Positions 25,343-35,502 of a DNA stretch of 64,000 nucleotides are shown here, in pieces. How positions within the stretch are numbered: the stretch's first letter is position 1; every line of letters starts with the position of its first letter. The stretch spans positions 1 through 64,000 of the forward strand of contig JBGVTE010000058.1 of assembly GCA_041862375.1 (NCBI GenBank), given 5' to 3'. A program made the position numbers and the translations under genes. The notes beneath the pieces are model-generated. The model had not been told where the DNA came from, did not search any database, and worked only from the letters and a program-made list of their open reading frames with translations. The stretch comes from WVZL01 sp041862375. GTDB taxonomy: Bacteria; Acidobacteriota; Aminicenantia; Aminicenantales; Aminicenantaceae.

Positions 25343-27797
25343 TTTTTGTGATTTTATGATACCTGATATGAACTTCTGTGTCAATCAGATAAGGGATGGT
25401 GGAGGCATCTTTTTTTTCATTTCGAACAGCTTTTCGAACATAAAGCTTCTGCCCATCAGAAGAGACTTCCACTGCTCCGTGAAAGTCTGTCCGGAAAACC
25501 TTAGCTCCAATCTTTTGGTATTGTGCAATTACACCTTGATTGGGAAGGCCGAACCTGTTTCCTTCTCCCACGGAAATGACAACGATTTGAGGCCTCACTT
25601 TATCGAGGAACTCTTGAGAACTCGAGGAGTTGCTGCCGTGGTGAGGGGATTTCAAGAATTGGCTTTTAATCTCTTTGCCGGCTTCTATAATCTCTCTCTC
25701 AGCATCCCTCCCTATATCTGAAGCAAGGAGGAATGATGTTTGACCGTATGTTATCCTCAGAACCATAGATTGGTCATTATGGACGCTTTCAACAAAGGGA
25801 TATGCTTCTCTGGGATGGAGAACTCCCACTTTTACTCCTCTTTCCTCCAAGATGCCACCTCGGAACTGTCTCTTTTGGGTAATCTCTGGCGAAAGCGATT
25901 GCTTGAACCCTGAATAGGATTCACTTTCGAGAGGACTGAACGCCTCCCAGAGCTCACCTATCTTGAAATTCTGTGTGACAGCCAAAAGGCCATTTAAATG
26001 ATCAGGGTGAGCATGGGTTAATACAATGTAATGGATTCTTTTAATCCCTTTGCTCCAGAGGAAAGGAGATACAATTCTCTCCCCTATGTCAAAGCTACTA
26101 CCGGGAATGCCTCCTCCGTCGATAAGCATCTTTTTACTTCCTGGAAATTCGATCAAAATAGAATCTCCCTGACCTACATCAATAAAGGTAAGTTTTAAGT
26201 TCGAAGAAGTAGTAGGAAAAGGATAGGTGATTAAAATAACAAAGAACAGCAGAAAACAAAGAAGGAATATGAGCCTTTGTTTTTTTATTTTAGGAGGAAT
26301 GAGCAGGAGCAGCAAAAATGAAAAATACCCAATGACTGTTATCAGCTGAGGAGTTGGTATCCTGTACGAAATAAACGGTACATACTCCAAGAGCTTAGTA
26401 GAATTGAGAAAAATACTTATAAGAAAATTTATTGCCTGAGCAAAAGGCTTAGTTATAGATGAAGAAACAAAGGAAAGGGGAAGGAAGATATAGCCACTGG
26501 CCATTATTAATCCTATCAAAGGTAAGGCAGCGAAATTAAGCAAGAGAGATGAAAAGGTAATCCTGTTAAAGGACCTGGCTATAAAAGGTAAAATTCCGAG
26601 TTGAGCTGTAAGAGAGAGGGTAAAAATTTCACTTATCCTCAAAGGGAGATTAGGAATAAATTTGATAAATCTGGGGTAAAAAAGGATGATAGATAAAGTG
26701 GCTGCGAAGGTGAGTTGAAATCCCACATTAAAAAGATTAAAGGGGTTAAGAAGGAGCATAAAAAAAGCACTGAGTGAGATTGTGTTTAAAAGATTAACGT
26801 CCTTCCAGATTAGCTTTCCCAGGAGAAAAATCAAACTCATAATAGTAGCTCTCATGACAGAAGGTCGCCCCTCAACCAGAAAAGCGTAAAAGAGAAGAAA
26901 CCCTATTAAAAGTATGTAGGAAAAACGGGCAGAAAATCTCAGCAGTTTAAAAAGTGAAAAGAGGAGGAAAGAGATAATTGCAATATGAGCTCCAGAGATA
27001 GCAAACAAGTGATAAAGACCTGATTTTTGAAGGGCTGAAGTGAGAGAGGGATCCAATCTTCCTCTTTCCCCCAAGAGAAGAGCTTCGAGGACTGACCCCT
27101 GAGGGGAAATTGAGCCATGAGCTGAAGAGGGGAAGTATTCCTCGATTTTTTTCTGAAGTTCTCTCCGGAGTTTTGATATAAGATGGAGAAGAGAATATTT
27201 ACTTCCTTCATCTATTTTTTCGACAAGAAGAGGACTTTTCGAGAAAGCTCTTCTATGGATATTCTGTATTTTCAAATAGCTCGCTAATGAAAAACTTTTA
27301 AAATTTCTGTACCCTTTGTTAGAAAGAAGGAGAGCTGAAACTTTTATCCAGTCATGAACATGAAGAGCAAGGGGAGTTGGAAATTCTGAGGGATGACGGA
27401 CTGTTACTCTTAAGTTCCCTTTTGTTTTTATCTCTTTATTCTGATAAATAACCTTATCCACCTTTAAAAATAGATAATCTCTGTCTCGGCCCCGTGAAGG
27501 AGATTTGTACAGCCTTCCGTAAAAATCTGCATAATCCACAAACTCTAATCTGTAAAGAGAGCTCTTTTCGAAATTTCTCTGATGGATTGAGTACAAACTC
27601 GAACCAAAAAAAACTGTGAAGATAAGTATAAGAATGAAAGCAATTCTATTTTTCTTAAAGATATAGAAGATCCATGCAAAGGCTAAGGAAGTGACTAAAA
27701 TTATAAAATAGATGTGGGAGGAAATAGTCAATAATGAAGAAAACAAAATCCCGACTGCTAAAGAAGCGGCAAGGAAGAGAAAAGGAAAAGGCATCAT
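25332..27797 (-). CDS. comEC: DNA internalisation channel ComEC/Rec2
   Basis: 821 aa, three parts as in full-length ComEC: an N-terminal DUF4131 region with membrane spans (1-180), the Competence domain with many membrane helices (about 220-490, containing FAISGAHIAIISF), and a C-terminal metallo-beta-lactamase-like domain (about 530-790) with the metal motif LTHAHPDHLNG and KSPHHGSNSS. It conducts single-stranded DNA across the inner membrane during natural transformation. It follows the mutase gene by 7 bp. With the type IV pilus genes in the same window this supports competence; no comEA is present here. Confidence 0.93.
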   Translation of the reverse strand: MMPFPFLFLAASLAVGILFSSLLTISSHIYFIILVTSLAFAWIFYIFKKNRIAFILILIFTVFFGSSLYSIHQRNFEKSSLYRLEFVDYADFYGRLYKSPSRGRDRDYLFLKVDKVIYQNKEIKTKGNLRVTVRHPSEFPTPLALHVHDWIKVSALLLSNKGYRNFKSFSLASYLKIQNIHRRAFSKSPLLVEKIDEGSKYSLLHLISKLRRELQKKIEEYFPSSAHGSISPQGSVLEALLLGERGRLDPSLTSALQKSGLYHLFAISGAHIAIISFLLFSLFKLLRFSARFSYILLIGFLLFYAFLVEGRPSVMRATIMSLIFLLGKLIWKDVNLLNTISLSAFFMLLLNPFNLFNVGFQLTFAATLSIILFYPRFIKFIPNLPLRISEIFTLSLTAQLGILPFIARSFNRITFSSLLLNFAALPLIGLIMASGYIFLPLSFVSSSITKPFAQAINFLISIFLNSTKLLEYVPFISYRIPTPQLITVIGYFSFLLLLLIPPKIKKQRLIFLLCFLLFFVILITYPFPTTSSNLKLTFIDVGQGDSILIEFPGSKKMLIDGGGIPGSSFDIGERIVSPFLWSKGIKRIHYIVLTHAHPDHLNGLLAVTQNFKIGELWEAFSPLESESYSGFKQSLSPEITQKRQFRGGILEERGVKVGVLHPREAYPFVESVHNDQSMVLRITYGQTSFLLASDIGRDAEREIIEAGKEIKSQFLKSPHHGSNSSSSQEFLDKVRPQIVVISVGEGNRFGLPNQGVIAQYQKIGAKVFRTDFHGAVEVSSDGQKLYVRKAVRNEKKDASTIPYLIDTEVHIRYHKITKNAQ

Positions 27798-27804
27798 CTG
27801 AGAA

Positions 27805-29418
27805 TTAAATTGTTATTCTTTCTTTAAATGTGCCGTAGGCCTCTTGAAGAACAGAATTAATCTCTCCGAGCGTTGCCCAAACTTTAGCAGCTTCTATGAG
27901 AGAGGGCATGAGATTTCTATTCTGCTTTACTGCTTCCTTAAGGATTGATAATTTCTTGCTAACTTCTTCTGCTGGTCTCGTATGTTTGAGCTGATGAAGT
28001 TTTTCAACCTGTATTTTCTCATTCTTTTTTGTAGGTGAGTACAATTTAAAATGAATTTTTTCTTCCTCTTTTACCAAATCGTTAAGACCAATGACAGTTT
28101 GTTCCTTATTTTCAATCTGCATTTGATATCTATAAGCGCTCTCCTGTATCTCTCTCTGAATAAATCCTTTCTCAATTGCTCTCAACATCCCTCCCATTTC
28201 CTCTATTTTTTGGATATATTTTTCAACCTGTTCTTCAATCTGGTCAGTTAAACACTCGATAAAATAGGAGCCCCCTAAAGGGTCAACAGTATCAGCAACT
28301 CCACTCTCATGGGCAATAATCTGTTGAGTGCGCAGAGCTAGCTGAACTGATTCTTCAGTTGGCAAAGCCAGTGCTTCATCTCTGGAGTTAGTATGGAGAG
28401 ATTGAGTTCCTCCAAGGACTGCTGAAAGTGCCTGGAGGGCGATCCTGACTACGTTATTCTCTGGTTGTTGGGCTAAAAGTGTCACTCCGCTTGTCTGGGT
28501 GTGAAACCTAAATTTCATGGAATGGTGATTTTTCGCATTGAACTTCTTCTTCATATATCTTGCCCAAATTCGCCTTGCAGCTCGAAACTTCGCAATCTCT
28601 TCAAAAAAATTATTATGAGCAGCTAAAAAGAAAGAAAGGCGAGGAGCAAAAGAGTCAATCTCCAGACCTGCTTCTACGGCAGCCTTCACGTAGGCTAGAG
28701 CATTAGCCAAGGTAAACGCTAATTCTTGAACAGCCGTGGCACCAGCCTCTCTGATGTGGTAGCCGCTTATGCTAATGGTATTCCAGCGAGGAACATTTTT
28801 ATGGCAAAACGAAAGAATATCAACAATGATTTTTAAAGAGGCTTGGGGGGGATAAATGTACGTGCCCCGAGCAATGTATTCCTTGAGAACATCATTCTGG
28901 ACCGTCCCTCCCAATTTACTCCAATTAATTCCTCTTTTTTCTGCAAGAGCTAAATACATAGCCAGAATTATAGCTGCGGTAGAATTGATTGTCATAGAGA
29001 CACTAACTTTATCCAAAGGAATGCCCTCAAAGAGCCTCTCCATATCTTGAAGTGAGTCTATAGCAACCCCGACTTTTCCAACTTCCCCTTGAGATTGAGG
29101 ATGATCTGAGTCAAGACCTAATTGAGTGGGGAGGTCGAAGGCGACACTTAATCCAGTCTGTCCTTGAGAAAGGAGAAAATGAAACCTTCTGTTTGATTCT
29201 TCTGCTGTTCCAAAACCCGCATACTGCCGTATTGTCCAAAGTTTCCCTCGATACATCGTGGGGTAAATTCCTCTAGTAAAGGGATATTCTCCTGGTTGGC
29301 CAAGTTTTTTTTGGTAATCGAAGCTCTCCAGATCTTCTTCTGAGTAAGCTCTTTTAATGCTAATTTGAGAGGAGGTTAAAAACGTATTTTCTCTTTCTTT
29401 TTCTTTCAAGGAAGCCAT
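27805..29418 (-). CDS. Methylmalonyl-CoA mutase, large-subunit catalytic domain
   Basis: 537 aa. It covers the substrate-binding TIM-barrel: [24 protein letters not shown] near 47-70, [72 protein letters not shown] and [18 protein letters not shown] are all family signatures (each seen in the translation). It stops before a B12-binding domain, so a separate small subunit must exist elsewhere. It isomerises (R)-methylmalonyl-CoA to succinyl-CoA in propionate or succinate metabolism. It heads the comEC operon. Isobutyryl-CoA mutase is a possible alternative. Confidence 0.88.
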   Translation of the reverse strand: MASLKEKERENTFLTSSQISIKRAYSEEDLESFDYQKKLGQPGEYPFTRGIYPTMYRGKLWTIRQYAGFGTAEESNRRFHFLLSQGQTGLSVAFDLPTQLGLDSDHPQSQGEVGKVGVAIDSLQDMERLFEGIPLDKVSVSMTINSTAAIILAMYLALAEKRGINWSKLGGTVQNDVLKEYIARGTYIYPPQASLKIIVDILSFCHKNVPRWNTISISGYHIREAGATAVQELAFTLANALAYVKAAVEAGLEIDSFAPRLSFFLAAHNNFFEEIAKFRAARRIWARYMKKKFNAKNHHSMKFRFHTQTSGVTLLAQQPENNVVRIALQALSAVLGGTQSLHTNSRDEALALPTEESVQLALRTQQIIAHESGVADTVDPLGGSYFIECLTDQIEEQVEKYIQKIEEMGGMLRAIEKGFIQREIQESAYRYQMQIENKEQTVIGLNDLVKEEEKIHFKLYSPTKKNEKIQVEKLHQLKHTRPAEEVSKKLSILKEAVKQNRNLMPSLIEAAKVWATLGEINSVLQEAYGTFKERITI

Positions 29419-29519
29419 GTTCTAAAATACTCTCTCTAAAATCATCTTCTGAAAAAACACTAGGTGAGTGTAGGCATGCTCCTCATAAACTCGATTAAGA
29501 TTTAAGAATGTACGTATCG

Positions 29520-30815
<1,296 letters not shown>

Positions 30816-30890
30816 CTAAACTTTGGTGTTATTATTTTGAATATAAAAATGCTTTTTATGGAAAAACTTTGGATTGGCTGAATTATGCTT

Positions 30891-31223
30891 CTATTTTTTT
30901 TCCTCCTCAGCTTCTTCTGGAATTTCCTCTGGAACCTTCTTTGTAAGTTCTTGTGTTTTTCTCTCAACGAATTCTTTTATTGAATCCAGTCCTTCCTGAG
31001 TCTTCTCTTTTACAACCTTAATCCCCTTTTCTGCTTCTTTGGCAATTTTCTCATAACTTCCCTTAGCTTTCTCTCCAGTCTTGGAAACTTCTTCCTGAAT
31101 CTTCTTTCTCGTCTCTGCTCCGCTAGCTGGTGCAAAGAGAACTCCAAGGACAAAACCAGTTGCCGCTCCGAGTAGAAAGGATAGAGTTACTTCAAAAGCA
31201 CTGGAGCCGCTGTTATTTGCCAT
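30891..31223 (-). CDS. YtxH-domain membrane protein
   Basis: 110 aa. A Gly/Ala-rich membrane segment (about 10-32) contains FLLGAATGFVLGVLFAP followed by GAETRKKI, the YtxH (general stress, PF12732) signature. The rest is a Lys/Glu amphipathic helix, typical of this family. GGAGGAT precedes the ATG at 31223. It overlaps the DUF948 gene by 11 bp, the same pairing seen in many bacteria. The role is undefined, probably envelope stress. Confidence 0.8.
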   Translation of the reverse strand: MANNSGSSAFEVTLSFLLGAATGFVLGVLFAPASGAETRKKIQEEVSKTGEKAKGSYEKIAKEAEKGIKVVKEKTQEGLDSIKEFVERKTQELTKKVPEEIPEEAEEEKK

Positions 31224-31584
31224 TTTTATCCTCCTTTCGTTTTTTCAATCGCCGCCAACCAAAGCGCAATAAAGGAAACAGAATGGGCCAATATTTGGAG
31301 GATGGTCTCAAAACCTTTGCCGTTAAAAACCAGGTTATTTCAGAAAAATTGGCTACAGTTTTTTTGGAAGCCTGGATTATATCTCCAAATTCATCGATCT
31401 TAGCCTTAACTTTTTGATCTGTTTCCTTTAAATTTTTAGCAAGTTCTCTTATTTCAACAAGCGTTTCTTCTCCCTCTCTGGCTGTCTTACGAAACTGTAC
31501 TAAAAAAGCAACCAAAAAAGTCACCGCTACAACAACAGCTAAAGTTATAATCAACAATAAGAATTGGCCTAACGTCAACGGCAT
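31213..31584 (-). CDS. DUF948-like membrane protein
   Basis: 123 aa. One N-terminal membrane span (about 7-29), then a heptad-rich helix (about 32-78) as in DUF948 proteins, a second hydrophobic stretch (about 95-107) and a basic tail WRRLKKRKED. It is translated just ahead of, and overlaps, the YtxH gene; the two probably act as a pair. Its promoter ends only 9 nt before the ATG, so the message should be leaderless. Confidence 0.7.
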   Translation of the reverse strand: MPLTLGQFLLLIITLAVVVAVTFLVAFLVQFRKTAREGEETLVEIRELAKNLKETDQKVKAKIDEFGDIIQASKKTVANFSEITWFLTAKVLRPSSKYWPILFPLLRFGWRRLKKRKEDKNGK

Positions 31585-31593
31585 TTCAGTTAA

Positions 31594-31622
31594 TACATAA
31601 AATAAAAAGAAAACTTTGTCAA
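31594..31622 (-). promoter_or_regulatory. Leaderless promoter of the DUF948-ytxH operon
   Basis: On the minus strand a perfect TTGACA (31622-31617), a 17-nt spacer and TATGTA (31599-31594, 3 of 6). The start would be near 31587, 3 nt from the ATG at 31584. No RBS. Confidence 0.5.
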
Positions 31623-31760
31623 ATTAAATAAGTAAGCATCTTTTTTCCCCAATGATATCTGTTACTCAGCATGATTTTTCAGGAGTTCCAAGGGAATCAC
31701 TTTTTTCATTATTTGAGTTTTCTATACACCCCAGGTTGGCTGTTTCGCTTTTTCAAAAAA

Positions 31761-31777
31761 GGGACAGGCTACCTTTT
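31761..31777 (+). repeat. Solitary class 2 repeat arm (D)
   Basis: GGGACAGGCTACCTTTT matches the arm of element C (GGGGACAGGCTACTTTTT read from its right arm). No complete partner arm follows; the next bases AAAATGTAGG could be a truncated one. It looks like a decayed copy. Confidence 0.5.
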
Positions 31778-31850
31778 AAAATGTAGGTAAAGTTTATGTT
31801 AACAATAAAAGAATGACGTGTGTCAGAGAAAAATTTTCTCTTAAGTCTAA

Positions 31851-32426
31851 TTACTTCCAGAGGATTTTACGGAGACTGTCCAGGAAGTGTTCCTCTTCAA
31901 TTTCTTTAAGAATCTTGGGAAATTTCGTTTCCTCTCTACAATCAAGGGCTGCTTCCCACTCATTAAAAAGAGTAGACGAAACAAACTCGTATTCTTTTTT
32001 TAAAAGCCTGTTGATCCCTCTCAAAGCCTGCCAATGGGTTATCATCAAGAGCGCCAACACCCCAAAAAAAACATTTGGTCCAGGAAGGATTGCAGCCAAT
32101 CCGCTCAGCGGAAGGAGGAGAATTTCTCCGCTTAGTAAAAGAACATGCTTTGTCTTTTGTTTGCGTAGAAAAAAACGAAATTTGCTCCTAATTCTCTTTT
32201 TGTCTAAACAACCCGAATGGAAAATTGTGACTTTCTTTTCCGAGCTCAATGCTCTTCTAAAAGCCTGTTCTTGGCAGAGTATTCTCTGTGGTAAAAGCAT
32301 AAGTTTTTTCTTTGCCAAATCCCAAATTTCTTTCCATCGAGAGAATCTAACCTGAATCTGTACTTGAGGTTCTGAAGAAAAATACCGATACTTATGTCGA
32401 TAGTCTCGGACAAAGAAAAATTTCAT
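31851..32426 (-). CDS. Uncharacterised membrane-associated protein (possible K+-H+ exchange-related family)
   Basis: 191 aa. A very basic N-terminal half (RDYRHKYRYF, RSKFRFFLRKQK) precedes a hydrophobic hairpin (about 98-130) with LLPLSGLAAILPGPNVFFGVLALLMITHWQALRGI (two pieces, split by Pro-Gly), then an acidic-basic helix ending in EEEHFLDSLRKIL. The LPGPNVFFG-HW-ALRG pattern resembles, from memory, the Mit_KHE1-type family; that is a weak match. It is monocistronic with a -10 (TAAAAT, 32439-32434) 7 nt before the ATG, so the mRNA should begin at the start codon. Confidence 0.5.
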   Translation of the reverse strand: MKFFFVRDYRHKYRYFSSEPQVQIQVRFSRWKEIWDLAKKKLMLLPQRILCQEQAFRRALSSEKKVTIFHSGCLDKKRIRSKFRFFLRKQKTKHVLLLSGEILLLPLSGLAAILPGPNVFFGVLALLMITHWQALRGINRLLKKEYEFVSSTLFNEWEAALDCREETKFPKILKEIEEEHFLDSLRKILWK

Positions 32427-32485
32427 AGAGTTGATTTTATCATGCTCATCAAAAGATAGGCAAGGCTGGCTATGCCCTGGAAGAA

Positions 32486-32582
32486 GGGCAATGTTCTATC
32501 TCTACTTTCACAGCATCATAAAATTTAAATACCAAACTGGAACTGGGAAGGTAAAATTGAAAAGAAAATAGAACCGACTCCA
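32486..32582. repeat. Decayed class 1 repeat (E)
   Basis: AAAATAGAACCGACTCC (32566-32582) matches the class 1 right arm with two changes. GGGCAATGTTCTATCTCT (32487-32504) may be the eroded left arm. It lies just past the end of the ABC permease gene. Confidence 0.4.
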
Positions 32583-32588
32583 ATTTGA

Positions 32589-33581
32589 CTATCTCCTCTG
32601 AGTTAGAAGATAAATAAAGAAAGGAGCACCAACTATCGCAGTAATGATCCCAATAGGGAGTTCAGTAGGAAAAAGAAGAGTGCGTGCCAATAAGTCTGAA
32701 AACACAAGAAAAATTCCTCCTGTAAGGGAAGAAAAAAAGAAAAGATACCTATGGTCGGGTCCTATGAGGATGCGTATCCAATGGGGAACTATCAGGCCCA
32801 CAAAGCCGATGATCCCGCTCACGGATACAGATGAGGCAGCAAGTAAAGTAGAAGTGGCAAGGAAGATCTTTCTCGCTCTGCCTACAGGACATCCCAAAGA
32901 TTGGGCAGCTTCATCGCCCAGCACTAAAAGGTTCATATCCTTGCTCAGCCATTGTGCAACAACAAAACAAAGAAAAAAATAGGGCGCCATAGCAGCAATC
33001 TGTTTCCAATCTGCAAGCTGAAAACTTCCCAGAAGCCAGAAGACAGCCTGCTCAAATGATTCAGACTTTAAGAAGATTAGAAACGATGTGAGGGATGAAG
33101 TTAATGCTCCTGCAGCAATACCTACTAAGAGGAGAGTTTCAACCTTGAAAACACCTCTCCGCTGGGAAAAGAGATAAACAAGGTAAACGATGATGAATCC
33201 AGAAGCAAAAGCAAAGATGCTATGGAGGGAAAAACCCGCTACTGTCATATTCATGCCAAGATATATACACAGGACTGCACCGAATGATGCACCAGAAGAG
33301 ACACCAACAACAAAAGGGCCAGCCATAGGATTTTGGAAATACCCTTGGAGGATTGCCCCAGATAGAGAAAGCGATGCGCCCACTAGAAAAGCCAGCACGG
33401 CTCGAGAAAGCCGGAGGTCGATAAAGATAGTAGTATATTTCGTTTCCTTTTCGAATAGAAGATTCCACAGATCTCTGAAGCTTGTGGGAACAGGGCCCTT
33501 AAGAAGAGAAACGAGAAAGCTGAAAAAGAAGAGACTTATGAGGACAAGAAGAAGCAACCGTCTTCTAGCCTGTATTCTCAT
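32589..33581 (-). CDS. btuC: Cobalamin/iron-type ABC transporter permease (BtuC/FecCD family)
   Basis: 330 aa, about nine to ten hydrophobic helices. FecCD signatures are present: SLSGAILQGYFQNPMAGP (about 73-90), GVSSGASFGA, VGIAAGA and, near the C-terminus, VSVSGIIGFVGLIVPHWIRILIGPDHR (long motif spanning about 252-278) and ELPIGIITAIVGAPFFIYLL. It forms the inner-membrane channel. It overlaps the binding-protein gene by 4 bp. B12 is the favoured cargo because the binding protein is BtuF-like; Fe-siderophore or haem remain possible. Confidence 0.88.
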   Translation of the reverse strand: MRIQARRRLLLLVLISLFFFSFLVSLLKGPVPTSFRDLWNLLFEKETKYTTIFIDLRLSRAVLAFLVGASLSLSGAILQGYFQNPMAGPFVVGVSSGASFGAVLCIYLGMNMTVAGFSLHSIFAFASGFIIVYLVYLFSQRRGVFKVETLLLVGIAAGALTSSLTSFLIFLKSESFEQAVFWLLGSFQLADWKQIAAMAPYFFLCFVVAQWLSKDMNLLVLGDEAAQSLGCPVGRARKIFLATSTLLAASSVSVSGIIGFVGLIVPHWIRILIGPDHRYLFFFSSLTGGIFLVFSDLLARTLLFPTELPIGIITAIVGAPFFIYLLTQRR

Positions 33582-34486
33582 CGTAATTGATTAAATATCT
33601 GAGGGTGAAGGAGTGAAACAAGTTGAGCAAAAGCCTCAATGATACGAGGACCGGGACGAGTAGCAAGATTTTCATCAAGAAAGTAGATGCGGCCTTCTCT
33701 TACAGCTCTTATGCTCGTTAAATAGGATCCTTCCTCTATCCACTCTTTAGCCTGGATAAACTCTTCCTCTGATTTAGCTAAAATAATAATTATTTCTGGA
33801 TTCTCGTGGATCAGTTGTTCTCGGTTGTAGCTGAGCCATCTCCTGGGAATAGTACCGGCAATATTAATCCCTTTTGCCTTTGTCAAAAGGTCATTTAGGA
33901 AACTTTCTCTGCCACAGGTCCAGAGCCCCTTGCCGTGAAGAGAAAGGAAAACTTTTGGTCTGTGAATGACAGAAGAAAGAACAGACTGTATTTTCACGTA
34001 TTTACTTTTCATGCTTCTAACGAGATCATCTGCTTCTCTCTCTCTTCTCGTAATTTTTCCTATTTTTCTAATAATGCTGTATACAGACTCAATATTTGAT
34101 CCCATCCCTAAGATAAATACTGGCACCCTCAACTCTTTAAGGCGCATGAGGTGCTTCAACGGATTGCCTCGAAAACCAATCACTAGATCGGGATTTAATG
34201 ACTTAATCAATTCCAAGTTGGGATCAATCATTCCTCCAATTCTTTCCTTGGCTAAAGCTTGCGATGGGTAATCGCAATAGCGCGTAACACCTACTATCTG
34301 CTCCCCTAATTCCAGAGCAAAGAGAATTTCTGTGATGTTTGGAGCAAGGGATATTATTTTCTGAGGAGGGGATGAATAAACATAAGGATTGCCTAAATCA
34401 TCTTTAGTTATTTTATCTTGATTCTCCTGAGCAGTTATGCCCAGTGCGAAGAAAATGATCAAAGAATTAATTACTATGCGTTTCAT
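33578..34486 (-). CDS. btuF: Periplasmic cobalamin-binding protein (BtuF-like)
   Basis: 302 aa. A signal peptide (MKRIVINSLIIFFALGITAQ) is followed by the class III solute-binding fold. The N-lobe motif ISLAPNITEILFALELGEQIVGVT with YCDYPSQA matches BtuF-type cobalamin-binding proteins, and SLNPDLVIG and a GRESFLNDLL motif in the C-lobe fit too. It delivers ligand to the BtuC-like permease. The ATG overlaps the ATPase gene by 20 bp. Iron-complex binding is the alternative, since the families are close. Confidence 0.85.
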   Translation of the reverse strand: MKRIVINSLIIFFALGITAQENQDKITKDDLGNPYVYSSPPQKIISLAPNITEILFALELGEQIVGVTRYCDYPSQALAKERIGGMIDPNLELIKSLNPDLVIGFRGNPLKHLMRLKELRVPVFILGMGSNIESVYSIIRKIGKITRREREADDLVRSMKSKYVKIQSVLSSVIHRPKVFLSLHGKGLWTCGRESFLNDLLTKAKGINIAGTIPRRWLSYNREQLIHENPEIIIILAKSEEEFIQAKEWIEEGSYLTSIRAVREGRIYFLDENLATRPGPRIIEAFAQLVSLLHPQIFNQLR

Positions 34487-35276
34487 CCTCTCTTGGATAC
34501 CTCGGAATCAATGATATTTCAGGAAGCTTAGAATGAATATTCTCCCTTATCTCGACTTCAGCTTGAAAGACTTCTTTGATATTGGCTTTTGTAATTAACT
34601 CCTGCGGCAGACCTTGAGCCTGAATTCTCCCTTCTTTCAAAAAAATTATCTTTTGAGAATAGGGAATGGCGAGGTTAATATTATGTTCTGTTGAGAGAAT
34701 AGTCTTTCCCTTTTCTTCCTGGAGACTTTTCAATATTTGATAAATCTCCACCTGGTAACTTATATCTAGATGGGAACTTGGCTCATCCAGAAAAATAAGG
34801 GGAGTGTCTTGGGCCAAGGCTCTGGCAATAAAAACTCTCTGGCGCTCACCACCGCTGAGATGGGCAATTTTCTTCTCTTTGAGATGAGAAATCTGCGTGA
34901 GTTCCATAACTTCCTCAACTATCCGAGAATCGCGGTTTGAAGTGCTGCTCAAGCGCCCCTGATGGATATACCTTCCCATAAGAACAATCTCTATAACGCT
35001 AAATTCAAAGGCAAAACTGAATATCTGGGGAACGTAGGCAATTTTTTTTGCAATTTGACTACGGTTTAGGGTGGATATATCTCTCCCCTCAACTTTTATC
35101 TCGCCAGAAGTGTTTTTCAATAACCTCTGAAGAGCTTTAATCAGAGTGCTCTTGCCTGAACCGTTCCGCCCCAGGATCGAGATAAATTCTCCACTATTAA
35201 TAGAAAAAGATATTTCCTCTATGACAAACCCATCCTCATATCCCGCAGAAAGTCTGTTTACCTCTAGAATATCCAC
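34467..35276 (-). CDS. btuD: ABC transporter ATPase (BtuD/FepC family)
   Basis: 269 aa from a GTG start. Walker A is GRNGSGKST (38-46); the Q-loop lies in AYVPQIF, the ABC signature is LSGGERQRV (about 141-149), Walker B LIFLDEPSSHLD (about 160-171) and the H-loop STEHN. The tyrosine/PQ and SHLD features match the FepC/BtuD group. It is the first gene of the three-gene importer operon. I searched its leader for a cobalamin riboswitch (B12-box-like sequence) and saw none. Confidence 0.88.
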   Translation of the reverse strand: MDILEVNRLSAGYEDGFVIEEISFSINSGEFISILGRNGSGKSTLIKALQRLLKNTSGEIKVEGRDISTLNRSQIAKKIAYVPQIFSFAFEFSVIEIVLMGRYIHQGRLSSTSNRDSRIVEEVMELTQISHLKEKKIAHLSGGERQRVFIARALAQDTPLIFLDEPSSHLDISYQVEIYQILKSLQEEKGKTILSTEHNINLAIPYSQKIIFLKEGRIQAQGLPQELITKANIKEVFQAEVEIRENIHSKLPEISLIPRYPREDETHSN

Positions 35277-35502
35277 TTAAAATTTATCCCTTCTCGTCTT
35301 TTCCTAGAAAAATGGAAGTATTTTTCTACTCTAAAGAGAGATAAATCCGTATTTAGACTAATTTTTTTTTAAAAAGCCGCCTTTGTCAAGGTGAATTTCC
35401 TTAATCTTGACTTTTGGGGGCAATAAAACTAAGATTTATGATTGAATTTAAAACGGGAAAGGGCCCAAAGAAGAGGCCTAAAAGCTCTGGAATAATCAAA
35501 AA
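35277..35502. other. Divergent intergenic region between btuD and leuS
   Basis: 226 bases. It holds the leuS promoter (35407-35435) on the plus strand and, on the minus strand, a TTGACA (within 35387-35395) without a good -10. No T-box or B12 riboswitch features were recognised. Confidence 0.4.
35407..35435 (+). promoter_or_regulatory. Sigma-70-type promoter of leuS operon
   Basis: TTGACT (35407-35412), 17-nt spacer, TAAGAT (35430-35435). The start near 35442 gives a leader of about 60 nt. Confidence 0.55.

Noticed and set aside
35277..35502. T-box or cobalamin riboswitch between btuD and leuS
   Set aside because: No T-box sequence or B12 box visible; too short for both after subtracting promoters.
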